Shown here: one piece after another, positions 7,829 through 17,127 of the stretch
How the letters are laid out: each line of letters begins with the position of its first letter
Position numbering within the stretch: position 1 is the first letter of the stretch
Assembly: GCF_902859805.1 (NCBI RefSeq)
Contig: NZ_CADIKC010000002.1
Coordinates: 372,001-436,000 of the forward strand
DNA length: 64,000 nucleotides
DNA from: Paraburkholderia sediminicola
Lineage (GTDB): Bacteria; Pseudomonadota; Gammaproteobacteria; Burkholderiales; Burkholderiaceae
Direction of reading: 5' to 3'
The notes under the pieces: generated by a model
Databases searched by the model: none
What the model saw: the letters and a program-made list of their open reading frames with translations, nothing else
Told to the model about the DNA's origin: nothing
Translations under genes and position numbers: made by a program

Positions 7829-9178
7829 CTAGAATTTATTGAGCGGTGGAAGAGGCTGCGTTTCCTGGTGCTGCAACCTTGTCTTTTTCTCGGCCCGTTG
7901 TAGTGCTGTTTCGGCGTCCTTCCAGTGAAGCTCGGGCGCAACGCCGCCGGCATAGTGCGCGCCGATAGCATCGATCAGGTCCGTAACGCCCGTATCGTCC
8001 GCGCGAACTGCGCTTTCCAGCCGCGCCGGATGTCCGAATTCGTGCGTTCGGTCCATCCAGCGATACAACGCCGGAATAATCCGCCGCCAATCACCCTGAC
8101 GCGCAACATCACTCAGCCTGCGCCACGCAACGGCCTCGCCTTCGAGGTATCGCTTGCGTGCATCGATTGCACGTTGCCACGCTCGCCTCAAGAACGTGGT
8201 CACACGCTCGCGCGCCCAGAATGCCAGCATGATCGCCAGCAGAACGGCACAGGCGACAATCACCTGCCTGCTGTGAATCACGATGATTCTGTGCGGGAAG
8301 CCGTTGCTCATCGCTTCGACCGGAATCTCGAACAGGGGCTTTTCCCGCGCGGTAGAAGCCGAAAACGTCATACCCGGCAACGCGATCGTCTCTTTCTTTT
8401 GCGTCTTCGTGTTCCACCATTCGATGGTCACCGGCGGCAGTGTGAAGCGGCCGTTGTGATCGGCTGTGTAGGTCACGCTGTCGGTTCGCTCGCCCGCCAC
8501 GAGCCCCACCCGGTCCTGCACGATGTTGCGGGTCGCGGGCGGTTTGGCGTAGCGCTTCAATCCGTCGACGTCACTCAGATTCACCGGCGGAATCAACATC
8601 GACTCCGTGCCGGCGGCACTTTGCGTAATCGTGCGCGTCACGGAGTCGCCCACTCTGATGTGTTCCTTCGACGGCTCGATGGTTTGCGTGGCCATGAGCC
8701 GCGTGGTTGGAAAAAAGGTGCTCATGCCTTCCGCGCCAGGCGGCAGCGTCGCGACGAGTTTGAGTGCGGGCGTCATGACCTGCACGGGCGTAGTCGTGCC
8801 GCCCGGATATACGGTAATGGCAAACGGCGCGATGTCGAATGTCTTACCCGCTTGCGGCGCGATACGGTAAGCGCGGCTCACACCGAACCAGCGCACACCG
8901 TCGATGTCTTCCGAGAGATTGTCCGCCTGCTCGTCAGGCAGGCTGACGATCGCATCGGGCACGGTGAAGAGCGGCCAGTTCGGCGCTTCCGTAAACCACG
9001 TGGTCGTCAACAGATCGACGACGAGCTTGATCTCGCTGCCCGCAACCACCGGGCCGGCAGGTTCGAGATGCGCGCGAACCATAGTCCGCGGCGCGGCGTC
9101 GGCAAAGGCCGGCGCTGAAGCGCAAGCCGCGCCGAGCCACGCGATAACCAGTAGAAGCCGCAGGAAAACCGCTGTCAT
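7829..9178 (-). CDS. BatD-like membrane-anchored periplasmic protein
   Basis: 449 residues: signal peptide at 1-27 (LRLLLVIAWLGAACASAPAFA), a long beta-rich periplasmic region with sub-repeats typical of BatD/oxygen-tolerance proteins, one membrane helix (VIVACAVLLAIMLAFWA) about 145 residues from the end, and a charged cytoplasmic tail. Its ATG overlaps the batB stop (ATGA, 9175-9178), so translation is coupled. Last gene of the moxR-bat operon. BatD proteins are thought to present a periplasmic scaffold to the VWA proteins; partner here inferred. Confidence 0.8.
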   Translation of the reverse strand: MTAVFLRLLLVIAWLGAACASAPAFADAAPRTMVRAHLEPAGPVVAGSEIKLVVDLLTTTWFTEAPNWPLFTVPDAIVSLPDEQADNLSEDIDGVRWFGVSRAYRIAPQAGKTFDIAPFAITVYPGGTTTPVQVMTPALKLVATLPPGAEGMSTFFPTTRLMATQTIEPSKEHIRVGDSVTRTITQSAAGTESMLIPPVNLSDVDGLKRYAKPPATRNIVQDRVGLVAGERTDSVTYTADHNGRFTLPPVTIEWWNTKTQKKETIALPGMTFSASTAREKPLFEIPVEAMSNGFPHRIIVIHSRQVIVACAVLLAIMLAFWARERVTTFLRRAWQRAIDARKRYLEGEAVAWRRLSDVARQGDWRRIIPALYRWMDRTHEFGHPARLESAVRADDTGVTDLIDAIGAHYAGGVAPELHWKDAETALQRAEKKTRLQHQETQPLPPLNKF

Positions 9179-10767
9179 GGCGCGTTCGCTCCCTTTACTT
9201 CGGTTTCCTGCAGAAACCGCTGCTGCAGAAAAACCGCGGGCGAGGTATTCAGATTGCGCATCCAGACCTCTTCGCTCGGACGCGGTGCGCCTTCGATAAT
9301 GGTCGACGTGCCCCGCCCTTTCTTCTTGTCGGCCTGCACCTGGTCGGGTGGATCCTCCTCCGGATCCATTTCATCCTGCTGGTCTTTTGCGAGCAAGCGC
9401 TGCAGGAAGGCCCGATTGGCCGCTGCCTCGCGCAGTGCGGGCTGAACCTTGAGCGCGTTGTCATATGCCTTGATGGCGGCAGCGAAGTCATCCAGATGCG
9501 CAAGCGTATTGCCCATGTAGAAATACGCTTGCGCCGTCTTCAGACGCGAAAAGCTTTCGAGCGCGCCGGCATAGTCGCCCGCGAGATATTGGGCGCGCCC
9601 CTTCCACATCGGATCATCGAAGCGTTGCGCGGCCGCTTTGTAATCGCCGCGCTCGAAATCCCAACGGCCCTGCTGATCGTGCGTGGCGAACAGATCGACC
9701 CAGCGCCATTCGGCCGCTTGAGCATGGCGCGGCACGGCGCTGAAAGCGAGTGAGATCAGCACCACAGGCAGCCACTTGACGCTCCAACCGCGCCGGAAGC
9801 CCCATAGCGCAAGCAACAGCACGGGAATGACGAGCCAGTAACCCGACTCTTTCCAACGCGGCACGATCTTCGATTCCTCCGCTTGCGCGAGGTAGGCCTG
9901 CGCGCGATGCTGGACCCACGCCACGTCATCGTCGTCCACACGCATGCTGGCTAACGGAATGCCCGCTTCGTCCGCCACCTTGCGAATCGCGCCGGCGTCG
10001 AAGGTACCCATCAGCGGATGCCCTTCCGGGTCCATCGCGATCATGCCGTCAGCACCGCGGATCGGCCCACCGTTCTCCGTGCCGACCGCGAGCCACAGCA
10101 GTTGATGACGGATCGCCTTGGCCTTTTGCACGAACGCGTCCGCCTGATTCGTATCGAAGCCGTCGCTCATAAAGACGATCGTGCCCGCGGCGGGCTCGTT
10201 CGCGAGCAAACGCTCGGCGGCGTCGAGACCGGCGGTGGCGTTCTTGCCGTCGCGCGGCATCAGCGAGGAAGAGAGCGCCGGCACATACAGTTCGAGCATG
10301 GCGGGGTCCTCGGTGGGCGGCACGACGAGATGGCCGCTCGACGCGAACACGACCAGTCCGGTACGCGCCCCCTTACGCGCTCGTGCAATATCGAGCACCT
10401 TCTGTTTGGCGCGCTCGAGCCGAGTGGGCGCCACGTCGGTAGCGTCCATCGAATGCGCGAGCTCCAGTACGACGACGAGCGGCGCCTTATCCTGATTGAA
10501 CGGCGGGCGCTCCTGCTGCCAGGTCGGCCCCGCGGCAGCAAGCGCGCCGATGCCGAGCAGCAGCCCCAGCGTGTGCACCGGCTGAATCACGCGGCGCTTC
10601 GTATCGCCGACAATCAGATGTTCCAGCAGCGCAGGATCGATGACATTGCGCCAGCGCGCGCGCACGTTGTTGCGGCGAAACCAGCAAAGCGGCAGGAGCA
10701 CGGCGGGAATCAGCAGCAGCAACCACAACGGCCGCAGAAAATGGAAGGCGGTCAGATCAATTTCCAT
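9175..10767 (-). CDS. BatB-like von Willebrand factor A protein fused to TPRs
   Basis: 530 residues from ATG 10767, which overlaps the batA stop by 11 bp. Order: an N-terminal membrane helix (HFLRPLWLLLLIPAVLLPL), a second helix, a VWA domain, a membrane helix (YWLVIPVLLLALWGF), then two or three TPR-like repeats (GDYAGALESFSRL; MGNTLAHLDDFAAAIKAYDNAL) and an acidic, Pro-rich tail. The VWA metal site, normally DxSxS, reads ELAHS, so Asp and the first Ser are lost and metal binding is doubtful. The fusion combines what other genomes encode as separate BatB and BatC. Role: VWA adaptor of the MoxR machine, with TPRs exposed for protein contacts. Confidence 0.85.
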   Translation of the reverse strand: MEIDLTAFHFLRPLWLLLLIPAVLLPLCWFRRNNVRARWRNVIDPALLEHLIVGDTKRRVIQPVHTLGLLLGIGALAAAGPTWQQERPPFNQDKAPLVVVLELAHSMDATDVAPTRLERAKQKVLDIARARKGARTGLVVFASSGHLVVPPTEDPAMLELYVPALSSSLMPRDGKNATAGLDAAERLLANEPAAGTIVFMSDGFDTNQADAFVQKAKAIRHQLLWLAVGTENGGPIRGADGMIAMDPEGHPLMGTFDAGAIRKVADEAGIPLASMRVDDDDVAWVQHRAQAYLAQAEESKIVPRWKESGYWLVIPVLLLALWGFRRGWSVKWLPVVLISLAFSAVPRHAQAAEWRWVDLFATHDQQGRWDFERGDYKAAAQRFDDPMWKGRAQYLAGDYAGALESFSRLKTAQAYFYMGNTLAHLDDFAAAIKAYDNALKVQPALREAAANRAFLQRLLAKDQQDEMDPEEDPPDQVQADKKKGRGTSTIIEGAPRPSEEVWMRNLNTSPAVFLQQRFLQETEVKGANAP

Positions 10768-11794
10768 GACCCGCCTCCACGGTTTTCGCCCGCGCAGGCA
10801 GCGCCTCGCGACGTGGCGCACGCAGCACCGCGATCAGCAACGCAAGCACATGGTAGAGCGCGAAAATCGCAACCGCCGCAGCGGCCGGCACCCAGTAAAA
10901 GTCGCGCTGCGGACGATAGATTTCGCGCTTTACTTTCTCGGGCGTGAGTTTGTCCAGCGTGGCATAAACATCGGCAAGGTCCTGCTGCCGGCCGAGCGCG
11001 CGAAACGACCGGCCGCCCGTGATGCTCGAAATGCGCGCGAGCGCATCGAGATCGACCTTGTCTTCGCCGGTCGTATCCGGATCGCCGATACCGATGGTGT
11101 GCACTACCAGCTTGTGGCTCCGCGCGATCTCCGCCGCGCGCTCGGGTGGTATCGCGCTGCTGGTGTCGTTGCCGTCGGTCAGCAGGATCAGCACTTTCTC
11201 CTGGGCCTGCGAGTTCGTCATCAGTTTGACGGTGAGTCCGATCGCATCGCCGATAGCTGTGCGCGGCCCTGCCATACCGATCTGCATCTGATCGAGCAGC
11301 ACCTGCACGGCCTCGTGATCGAGCGTGAGCGGCGCCTGCGGATAGGCGGCGTCACCGAAAACGACGAGGCCTATGCGGTCGCCCTTTCGTTTGGCGATGA
11401 AGTCGCTCACCACCCGTTTCACCGCGCTGAAACGATCCATGCGCTCACCGGCGGCATTGACGAAGTCGCGCGTGGCCATCGAACCGGAAAGATCGATCGC
11501 GAGCATCAGATCGCGAGCTGGTTCTTCGCGCACGATGGGCGCTTCGACATAGACCGGCTTGGCCGCGGCGATCACGAGTAGGACCCAGAGGAGCGGCATC
11601 AGGAGACGCTGCAACCAGTTGCGCCGCAACCGCACGCCGCCCGGCGCCGGTTTTTCTCCTGCCGCGTGTGCCATTTCGTGAAAGAACGGCACACGCACCG
11701 CGGAGGCCGTCGTGCGATAGGCCGGCACCAGCCACCACACGAAGAGCGGCAGAGGCAGCAGCGCGAACATCCACGGGAAATCAAATTTCCACAT
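10757..11794 (-). CDS. BatA-like von Willebrand factor A membrane protein
   Basis: 345 residues from ATG 11794, chosen because MWKFDFPWMFALLPLPLFVWW is the standard BatA membrane start and it overlaps the DUF4381 stop by 14 bp. The upstream frame is Arg/Cys-rich shadow sequence. There are two N-terminal helices, a VWA domain with an intact metal site (AIDLSGSM, DxSxS), later TDGND and a conserved DP(D)TTGEDK loop, and a C-terminal helix (FYWVPAAAAVAIFALYHVLALLI). The VWA domain would lie between membrane segments. It probably binds substrates or cofactors on behalf of MoxR. Confidence 0.88.
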   Translation of the reverse strand: MWKFDFPWMFALLPLPLFVWWLVPAYRTTASAVRVPFFHEMAHAAGEKPAPGGVRLRRNWLQRLLMPLLWVLLVIAAAKPVYVEAPIVREEPARDLMLAIDLSGSMATRDFVNAAGERMDRFSAVKRVVSDFIAKRKGDRIGLVVFGDAAYPQAPLTLDHEAVQVLLDQMQIGMAGPRTAIGDAIGLTVKLMTNSQAQEKVLILLTDGNDTSSAIPPERAAEIARSHKLVVHTIGIGDPDTTGEDKVDLDALARISSITGGRSFRALGRQQDLADVYATLDKLTPEKVKREIYRPQRDFYWVPAAAAVAIFALYHVLALLIAVLRAPRREALPARAKTVEAGHGN

Positions 11795-12320
11795 GATGGC
11801 GTTCGATCCAGTCGCGGGTGTGGCTGATGAGCATCGCGGCTTCGTCGCTGGAAATAGCGGCAACCTGGTCGGGTGGCGCGTAACTCGCGAGCGCCAATAG
11901 CGCCTCGCTTCTCGCGTCGAAGCGACCGCGCGTACGTTGCAGGAACGCAAGCCATGCGTCGCCGGTGAGCGCGGCAACCTGCTCGCGTGGCGCAACCGCC
12001 AGCGAAGTCCGCTTGATGAGACGCGGGATCGCAGCCAGTGCGCTCGCACGTTGTGCGGAATCCATTTGTGTCGCGGCGAGGCTCGCTTCAATGCTCGCCA
12101 GTTCAGCCAATGCCACACGCCGGTAGCGCTGCTTCTCTCGCCGCCGCCAGACCAGCCAGCCCGCCACCGCCAGCAGCGCCAGCAGTAAAAGCCCGATGAA
12201 TACCCAGCCGATGGTTTGCGGCACGTACGACACCGTCTGGGGCAGCGGTAGTTCCTGCAAGGGCTGAAGTTGCCCGGACGTGTCGGGCGCGACCAGCGCC
12301 GAAGCGGCCGGCGCACTCAT
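11781..12320 (-). CDS. DUF4381 membrane protein of the moxR-bat operon
   Basis: 179 residues from ATG 12320, overlapping the DUF58 gene end by 4 bp. One membrane helix at 36-53 (IGWVFIGLLLLALLAVAG) is followed by a basic RRRE stretch and a helical cytoplasmic domain (LAELASIEASLAATQ... LLALASYAPPDQVAAI). DUF4381 proteins regularly sit between DUF58 and batA in proteobacterial MoxR operons. The function is unknown; membrane coupling between MoxR/DUF58 and the VWA pair is the usual guess. Confidence 0.85.
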   Translation of the reverse strand: MSAPAASALVAPDTSGQLQPLQELPLPQTVSYVPQTIGWVFIGLLLLALLAVAGWLVWRRREKQRYRRVALAELASIEASLAATQMDSAQRASALAAIPRLIKRTSLAVAPREQVAALTGDAWLAFLQRTRGRFDARSEALLALASYAPPDQVAAISSDEAAMLISHTRDWIERHHVEI

Positions 12321-13288
12321 ATGCCGCTCCCGGTAGCGGGCCGCGCACGCTCGCCGAACAGACGCCGCACCTGGTCGACCGTCGGCTCCGCGGTCGATAG
12401 CGCCATCAACGGCACACCGCTCGAGCGCAACAGTTCGGCTACTTCCGCGGTGCGCCCGCTGAACAGGGTCGACAACGGCGCTCTCACCCGCTCCTGCTCG
12501 ATTCGCAATTCGACCTGCAAACGGCCTTCGCTGACCACCAGCGCACGATGTTCCGGCATGCTCTGCCACAAGGGATCGAAGATCATCGCCGCGACGACGT
12601 CGTTGTGCGCGGCCAGTTGCCGCAGCAGCTTGCGCGTGCGCTCGCTCGCCCCCGCAAAATCGCTGACGATGCAAATGAGGTAGTCGTGACCGGCCAGCTT
12701 GAGTACGCCTTCAAGCGCAGTGTCCAGTTGTCCGTAATGAGTGCGCGCTTCGCTCCCGGCGTGCAGTGCGCGGTTCATCGTAGCGAGCGCGCCGAACAGC
12801 ATCTTGATCCGGCTACGGCTGCGCAGCGGCTTGACCCGCACCACCTGGCTGTCGTTGAACAGCACGCCGCCGACCCGGTCGCCGGCGGTGAAGCCCATCC
12901 ATACAGCAAGTGCTGCCACTTCGGCGGCCACCACCGACTTGAACGCGCGGCGCGACCCAAAAAACATGCTCATGCGTTGATCGACTACGACAAGCAGCGG
13001 CCGGTCCCGCTCTTCCGTATAAGCGCGAACCTGAGGCTTGCCGAGACGCAGCGAGACCTTCCAGTCGATATGACGGATGTCGTCGCCCGGCAGGTAGGCA
13101 CGGATTTCTTCGAAATTGAGCCCACGCCCGCGCAATCGCGACGCGTGACTGCCTGACAGCACGCTCGATACCGGCGCGGGCGCGACAAAGCTCAGCCCGC
13201 GGGCATGAAACTCGAGCTTCGCCAGATGCGCTGCGTCGATGTAGACGCGGCCATCTGCTGAACTCGCAGCGCTTGCAGATTCGGACAT
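12317..13288 (-). CDS. DUF58 protein, MoxR partner
   Basis: 323 residues from ATG 13288. A GTG 9 bases earlier (13297) has a better-spaced GGGGG upstream, so the start is uncertain by three codons. It carries the DUF58 core RGLNFEEIRAYLPGDDIRHIDW followed by a VWA-like fold with VVVDQRMSMF in place of DxSxS. No membrane helices, so cytoplasmic or peripheral. It lies 55 bp downstream of moxR and overlaps DUF4381. DUF58 proteins are obligate neighbours of MoxR ATPases and probably act as substrate adaptors. Confidence 0.87.
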   Translation of the reverse strand: MSESASAASSADGRVYIDAAHLAKLEFHARGLSFVAPAPVSSVLSGSHASRLRGRGLNFEEIRAYLPGDDIRHIDWKVSLRLGKPQVRAYTEERDRPLLVVVDQRMSMFFGSRRAFKSVVAAEVAALAVWMGFTAGDRVGGVLFNDSQVVRVKPLRSRSRIKMLFGALATMNRALHAGSEARTHYGQLDTALEGVLKLAGHDYLICIVSDFAGASERTRKLLRQLAAHNDVVAAMIFDPLWQSMPEHRALVVSEGRLQVELRIEQERVRAPLSTLFSGRTAEVAELLRSSGVPLMALSTAEPTVDQVRRLFGERARPATGSGI

Positions 13289-13343
13289 CAAGACCACGGC
13301 GATCCCCCGCGTCGATGCGACGATACTTATATTGCGCCAGGTG

Positions 13344-14303
13344 TCAGGCCGGCACCGCAACCTTTTCGATCAGCCTGTCGATCACGGCGTCGGCGCTGAT
13401 GCTCTCGGCATTGGCGTCATAAGAGAGGATCAGCCGATGCCGCAGCACCGGATGAACGACCGCGCGCACGTCGTCGGGCGTGACGAACTTGCGGTCCTGC
13501 AGCCAGGCCTGCACGCGGCTCGCCCGGTCGAGGCCGATCGAACCGCGCGGGCTTGCGCCGATTTCGATCCATTTGCCGAGGTCGGCGTCGAGCGCCTCAC
13601 CATGCCGAGTCGCATTGACGAGCGAAACAATGTAGTCGTCCATCGCCGGCGCCACCGCGATTCTGCTGATTTCTTCACGCACCGCGAAAATGACATCCTG
13701 GCCGAGAACACTCGGCGGCTTGTCCGCCGCGTTGTTCTCGCGCCGCAGCAATCGCAACATGTCGACTTCGCTTTGTGGCGACGGATAACTAATTAGGACT
13801 TTAAGAAGAAACCGGTCCATTTGCGCTTCAGGCAATGGATAGGTGCCTTCCTGCTCAATCGGATTTTGTGTTGCCATGACAAGAAACAGGTCCGGCATTT
13901 GATGCGTTTTACCTGAAACGGAAATCTGCCGCTCTTCCATGGCTTCCAATAATGCGGATTGAACCTTCGCAGGCGCGCGGTTAATTTCATCCGCAAGAAT
14001 CAGATTGCCGAAGATAGGCCCGGGCTGAAAACTGAGCATGCGTTCCGTGCCGCTTTGCAGCAGCGTTTCGGCGCCGGTGATGTCGGACGGCAACAGATCG
14101 GGTGTGAACTGAATGCGGCTCATGGTCGCCGCAAGACGCGTGGCAATGGCTTTGACGGTGCGAGTTTTTGCGAGGCCGGGCAGACTTTCGAGCAGGACGT
14201 GACCGTCTGCGAGTAGCGCAATCAATACCTGCCGGACAACCGCTTGCTGGCCCACTATCGCTTCGTTGACACTCGATTCGAAGCGCAGGATCGTTTCGCG
14301 CAT
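13344..14303 (-). CDS. MoxR-family AAA+ ATPase
   Basis: 319 residues. The Walker A reads SLPGLAKT, with Ser where most MoxR proteins have Gly, Walker B is LILADEINRAP, then sensor and arginine-finger regions (MATQNPIEQEG, PEAQMDRFLLK) and the C-terminal lid (WIEIGASPRGS). Start ATG 14303 has GAGAG close upstream; an in-frame TTG at 14321 is an alternative. First gene of the six-gene minus-strand operon. MoxR ATPases act as chaperones that insert metals or cofactors or remodel partner proteins with VWA subunits. The divergent neighbour is a sulfatase-maturation cluster, suggesting its client. Confidence 0.92.
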   Translation of the reverse strand: MRETILRFESSVNEAIVGQQAVVRQVLIALLADGHVLLESLPGLAKTRTVKAIATRLAATMSRIQFTPDLLPSDITGAETLLQSGTERMLSFQPGPIFGNLILADEINRAPAKVQSALLEAMEERQISVSGKTHQMPDLFLVMATQNPIEQEGTYPLPEAQMDRFLLKVLISYPSPQSEVDMLRLLRRENNAADKPPSVLGQDVIFAVREEISRIAVAPAMDDYIVSLVNATRHGEALDADLGKWIEIGASPRGSIGLDRASRVQAWLQDRKFVTPDDVRAVVHPVLRHRLILSYDANAESISADAVIDRLIEKVAVPA

Positions 14304-14596
14304 AGCTCTCGATTTCCCCAATCATTGGATAGTGGAACAACTTGCATGCCGACGCTCGCCGCCAGACACGTTAATGCACAAGCGTAATTCCGTCAAAGTT
14401 TCGCACCTACGCAAAAAAATGCGTGAAATGTGTTTGAAAAGTTGCTAGCCTCCGTCTTACGTTTCGCAAAGTTGTATCCGGCGTATTCGTTACCGGCGTA
14501 AATCGTTATTCCGTATCGCTAAGCTTCGCATAAGTGCAAAAGAGAGCTGACCAGGTTTGCTAAAGGGCCAGCAGGTTCACCTGCGTGAGAGAAGGA
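14304..14596. other. Divergent control region, moxR operon / sulfatase cluster
   Basis: 293 bp with no gene. It is richer in A/T than its surroundings, with an A-run flanked by inverted CGCA/TGCG (14410-14423) inside a larger TTTCGCA...TGCGTGAAA inverted arrangement (14399-14428). TTTCGCA recurs at 14462-14468. I cannot place a confident -10/-35 pair. The region must carry promoters for both directions. Confidence 0.5.
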
Positions 14597-15838
14597 ATGA
14601 TGAGTTCAGCAAAACGTGGCACGGTAACGGCTGCCCGCTCTACAGGCACGCCTTCCGCAATCTCAGCACCCACCGCACGCTATCGCAAGCTGCTCTTGTG
14701 GGGCGTACTTCTCGTCATGCTTCCTGCATGTGTCGGTGCGGCAGTGAGTTGGGCCTTCGCTTCGCGCACTCAAGCTCATCCTCAAGTTGTCTACGGCGAC
14801 GGAACGCACGGCCCGCTCGGCATGGCATGGGTTCCCGGCGGACCATTCCTGATGGGCAGCGACTCGAAGCAGGCGCAGCCCAACGAGCGTCCCGCCCACA
14901 AGGTGCGGGTGCATGGTTTCTGGATGGACCGTCATCACGTCACCAACGCGGAATTCCGCAAGTTCGTCGAAGCCACCGGCTACGTCACCACCGCCGAGAA
15001 GAAACCCGACTGGGACACGCTGAAGGTACAGTTGCCGCCTGACACGCCACGTCCGCCTGATAGCGCGATGGTGGCCGGCGCGATGGTGTTCGTCGGCACC
15101 AATCACCCCGTGCCGCTGGAAGACTATTCGCAGTGGTGGCGCTACGTGCCCGGCGCGAACTGGCGCCACCCCACCGGGCCGGACAGCAACGTCATTGGTA
15201 AAGACGATCACCCGGTTGTTCAGGTTTCCTACGAAGACGCGCAGGCCTATGCGAAATGGGCCGGAAAACGCTTGCCCACCGAGGCCGAATGGGAGTTCGC
15301 CGCGCGTGGCGGGCTCGAACAGGCCACTTACGCCTGGGGCAATCAATTCGCGCCGGATGGCAAGCAGATGGCCAACGTCTGGCAAGGCCAGGAGCCGCAG
15401 GCGTTCCCTGTGGTCAGCCCGAAGGCGGGTGGCGCACTCGGCACGAGTCCGGTCGGCACCTTTCCGGCGAACGGCTACGGACTCTCGGACATGACCGGCA
15501 ACGCCTGGCAGTGGGTGGCCGACTGGTATCGCGCCGACCAGTTCCGGCGTGAAGCGGTGAGCACCAGCACGATCGACAACCCTATCGGCCCGCGCGACTC
15601 CTGGGATCCGGCCGATCAGGGCGTTCCCATCGACGCACCCAAGCGGGTGACGCGCGGCGGTTCGTTCCTCTGCAATGAAGCCTACTGCCTGAGTTACCGT
15701 CCCAGCGCGCGGCGCGGCACCGATCCCTACAACAGCATGTCGCATCTCGGCTTTCGCCTCGTCATGGACGAAGACACCTGGAAGCAACCACTGGCACGTC
15801 AAGCGTCGGCCCGCGCTGCAAGCGTAGACGGAAGCTAG
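14597..15838 (+). CDS. Formylglycine-generating enzyme, membrane-anchored (SUMF1 family)
   Basis: 413 residues. A single membrane helix at about 31-55 (KLLLWGVLLVMLPACVGAAV) puts the catalytic domain in the periplasm. The FGE signatures are RLPTEAEWEFAARGG, DMTGNAWQWVADWY and the C-terminal RVTRGGSFLCNEAYC, and SHLGFR near the end. C359 and C364 align with the catalytic Cys pair C336/C341 of human FGE, which binds copper and converts sulfatase Cys to formylglycine using O2, so this is a true FGE and not a Cys-less relative. Starts at 14585 (GTG), 14597 or 14600 are possible; AAGGA abuts the ATGs. The arylsulfatase 1.3 kb downstream is its evident substrate. Confidence 0.9.
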   Translation: MMSSAKRGTVTAARSTGTPSAISAPTARYRKLLLWGVLLVMLPACVGAAVSWAFASRTQAHPQVVYGDGTHGPLGMAWVPGGPFLMGSDSKQAQPNERPAHKVRVHGFWMDRHHVTNAEFRKFVEATGYVTTAEKKPDWDTLKVQLPPDTPRPPDSAMVAGAMVFVGTNHPVPLEDYSQWWRYVPGANWRHPTGPDSNVIGKDDHPVVQVSYEDAQAYAKWAGKRLPTEAEWEFAARGGLEQATYAWGNQFAPDGKQMANVWQGQEPQAFPVVSPKAGGALGTSPVGTFPANGYGLSDMTGNAWQWVADWYRADQFRREAVSTSTIDNPIGPRDSWDPADQGVPIDAPKRVTRGGSFLCNEAYCLSYRPSARRGTDPYNSMSHLGFRLVMDEDTWKQPLARQASARAASVDGS

Positions 15839-15924
15839 AGCGCGCAACTTTTCGAGCTGTACCCGTTTCTCCCGCGCGCTGTCGCTCGCGGGTCATGGAA
15901 GTGTGCAATCGGAATGGAGGGCGG

Positions 15925-17016
15925 ATGCAGTCGATTGGTCAATCGAAGTGGTCGGAACGTACCGTGGGCTCGATCCGCCCTTCGTTCAGATCGGCGTTCT
16001 GCGTCGCCCTGTTCGCGCTCGGTGTCGCGCTATGCACCGCCGGTTGCACGACGCCCGGCGGCACGACCGCAGCAACGCCGACGGCAGTCGACTCTGCGGC
16101 CGCACTGCCCTCATGGCGCGACGGACCAGCAAAACAGACGATCCAGAAATTCGTCGCCGATGTCACCCGCGAAGGTTCACCGAACTACGTACCGCCCGCC
16201 CAGCGCATTGCCGTGTTCGATAACGACGGCACGCTATGGAGCGAGCAGCCGCTGTACTTCCAGTTCGCCTTCATGCTCGACCAGGTGAAAGCAGCGGCAC
16301 CGAAGCATCCGGAGTGGAAGAACAATCCTGCCTTCAAAGCGTTGGTCGCCAAAGACTATGGCGCGTTAGCGAGTCACGAGAAACAGCTGCTGCAACTTGT
16401 CGCCGTCGCCAATAGCGGCATGACCGTGGACGACTACGACAGGACCATCCGCGACTGGCTGGCCAGCGCCCGGCATCCGAAATTCAATCGCCCTTACACC
16501 GAACTCGTCTATCAGCCTCAACTGGAGCTGCTCGCCTATCTGCGCAACAACGGCTTCAAGACCTTCATCGTGTCGGGCGGCACGATCGAATTCATGCGAC
16601 CGTGGGCCGAAAAGGCGTACGGCATTCCGCCCGAGCAGGTGATCGGCTCGAGCCAGGTGGTGCAATACCAGATGCGTGACGGCCAGCCTGTGCTGGTGCG
16701 CCAGCCGAAACTAGATTTCGTCGACGACGGTCCAGGCAAACCTGTCGGCATCTATCGAAACATCGGCCGCAAACCCATTCTCGCGTTCGGCAATTCGGAC
16801 GGCGATCTGCAGATGCTGCAGTACACCGCATCCGGCAGCGGTCCGCATCTCGCCTTGCTGGTGCATCACGACGATGCCGTACGCGAATTCGCATACGACC
16901 GCGCCTCGAAGATCGGCAAGCTCGACAAGGCCTGGGACGAAGCGATCGCCGACGGCTGGACCGTGGTCAGCATGAAGGACGACTGGCAAACCATCTATCC
17001 CGCACCAAAGCAGTAG
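15925..17016 (+). CDS. Exported HAD-family phosphohydrolase
   Basis: 363 residues from ATG 15925, preceded by GGAGGGCGG. An N-terminal hydrophobic segment ends in ALCTAGC, either an atypical lipobox (C41) or a Sec cleavage region, so the enzyme acts outside the cytoplasm. HAD motif I VFDNDGTLW (nucleophile D99, acid D101), motif II FIVSGGT and motif IV FGNSDGD are all present, pointing to phosphatase activity of the phosphoserine-phosphatase-like branch. It sits between FGE and sulfatase in the same direction. A joint role in scavenging phosphate and sulfate esters is inferred. Confidence 0.85.
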   Translation: MQSIGQSKWSERTVGSIRPSFRSAFCVALFALGVALCTAGCTTPGGTTAATPTAVDSAAALPSWRDGPAKQTIQKFVADVTREGSPNYVPPAQRIAVFDNDGTLWSEQPLYFQFAFMLDQVKAAAPKHPEWKNNPAFKALVAKDYGALASHEKQLLQLVAVANSGMTVDDYDRTIRDWLASARHPKFNRPYTELVYQPQLELLAYLRNNGFKTFIVSGGTIEFMRPWAEKAYGIPPEQVIGSSQVVQYQMRDGQPVLVRQPKLDFVDDGPGKPVGIYRNIGRKPILAFGNSDGDLQMLQYTASGSGPHLALLVHHDDAVREFAYDRASKIGKLDKAWDEAIADGWTVVSMKDDWQTIYPAPKQ

Positions 17017-17127
17017 ATGCACGCGTGAGAGCGCGAGCCGCGTGCAGGTCGCGGCCGCTACGAGGCAACCCGCGCGCAGGGAACGCGTGGCGGGTGAACC
17101 GCAAGGCAACTCCATTGGAGCAATACG

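Noticed and set aside
11795..12316. N-terminal extension of the BatA frame
   Set aside because: Arg/Trp/Ser-rich shadow of the DUF4381 gene; the true BatA start has the standard membrane helix and ribosome context at 11794.
14663..15847. 394-codon antisense frame over FGE
   Set aside because: Opposite strand of a gene with complete catalytic motifs; composition is His/Arg/Val shadow-like.
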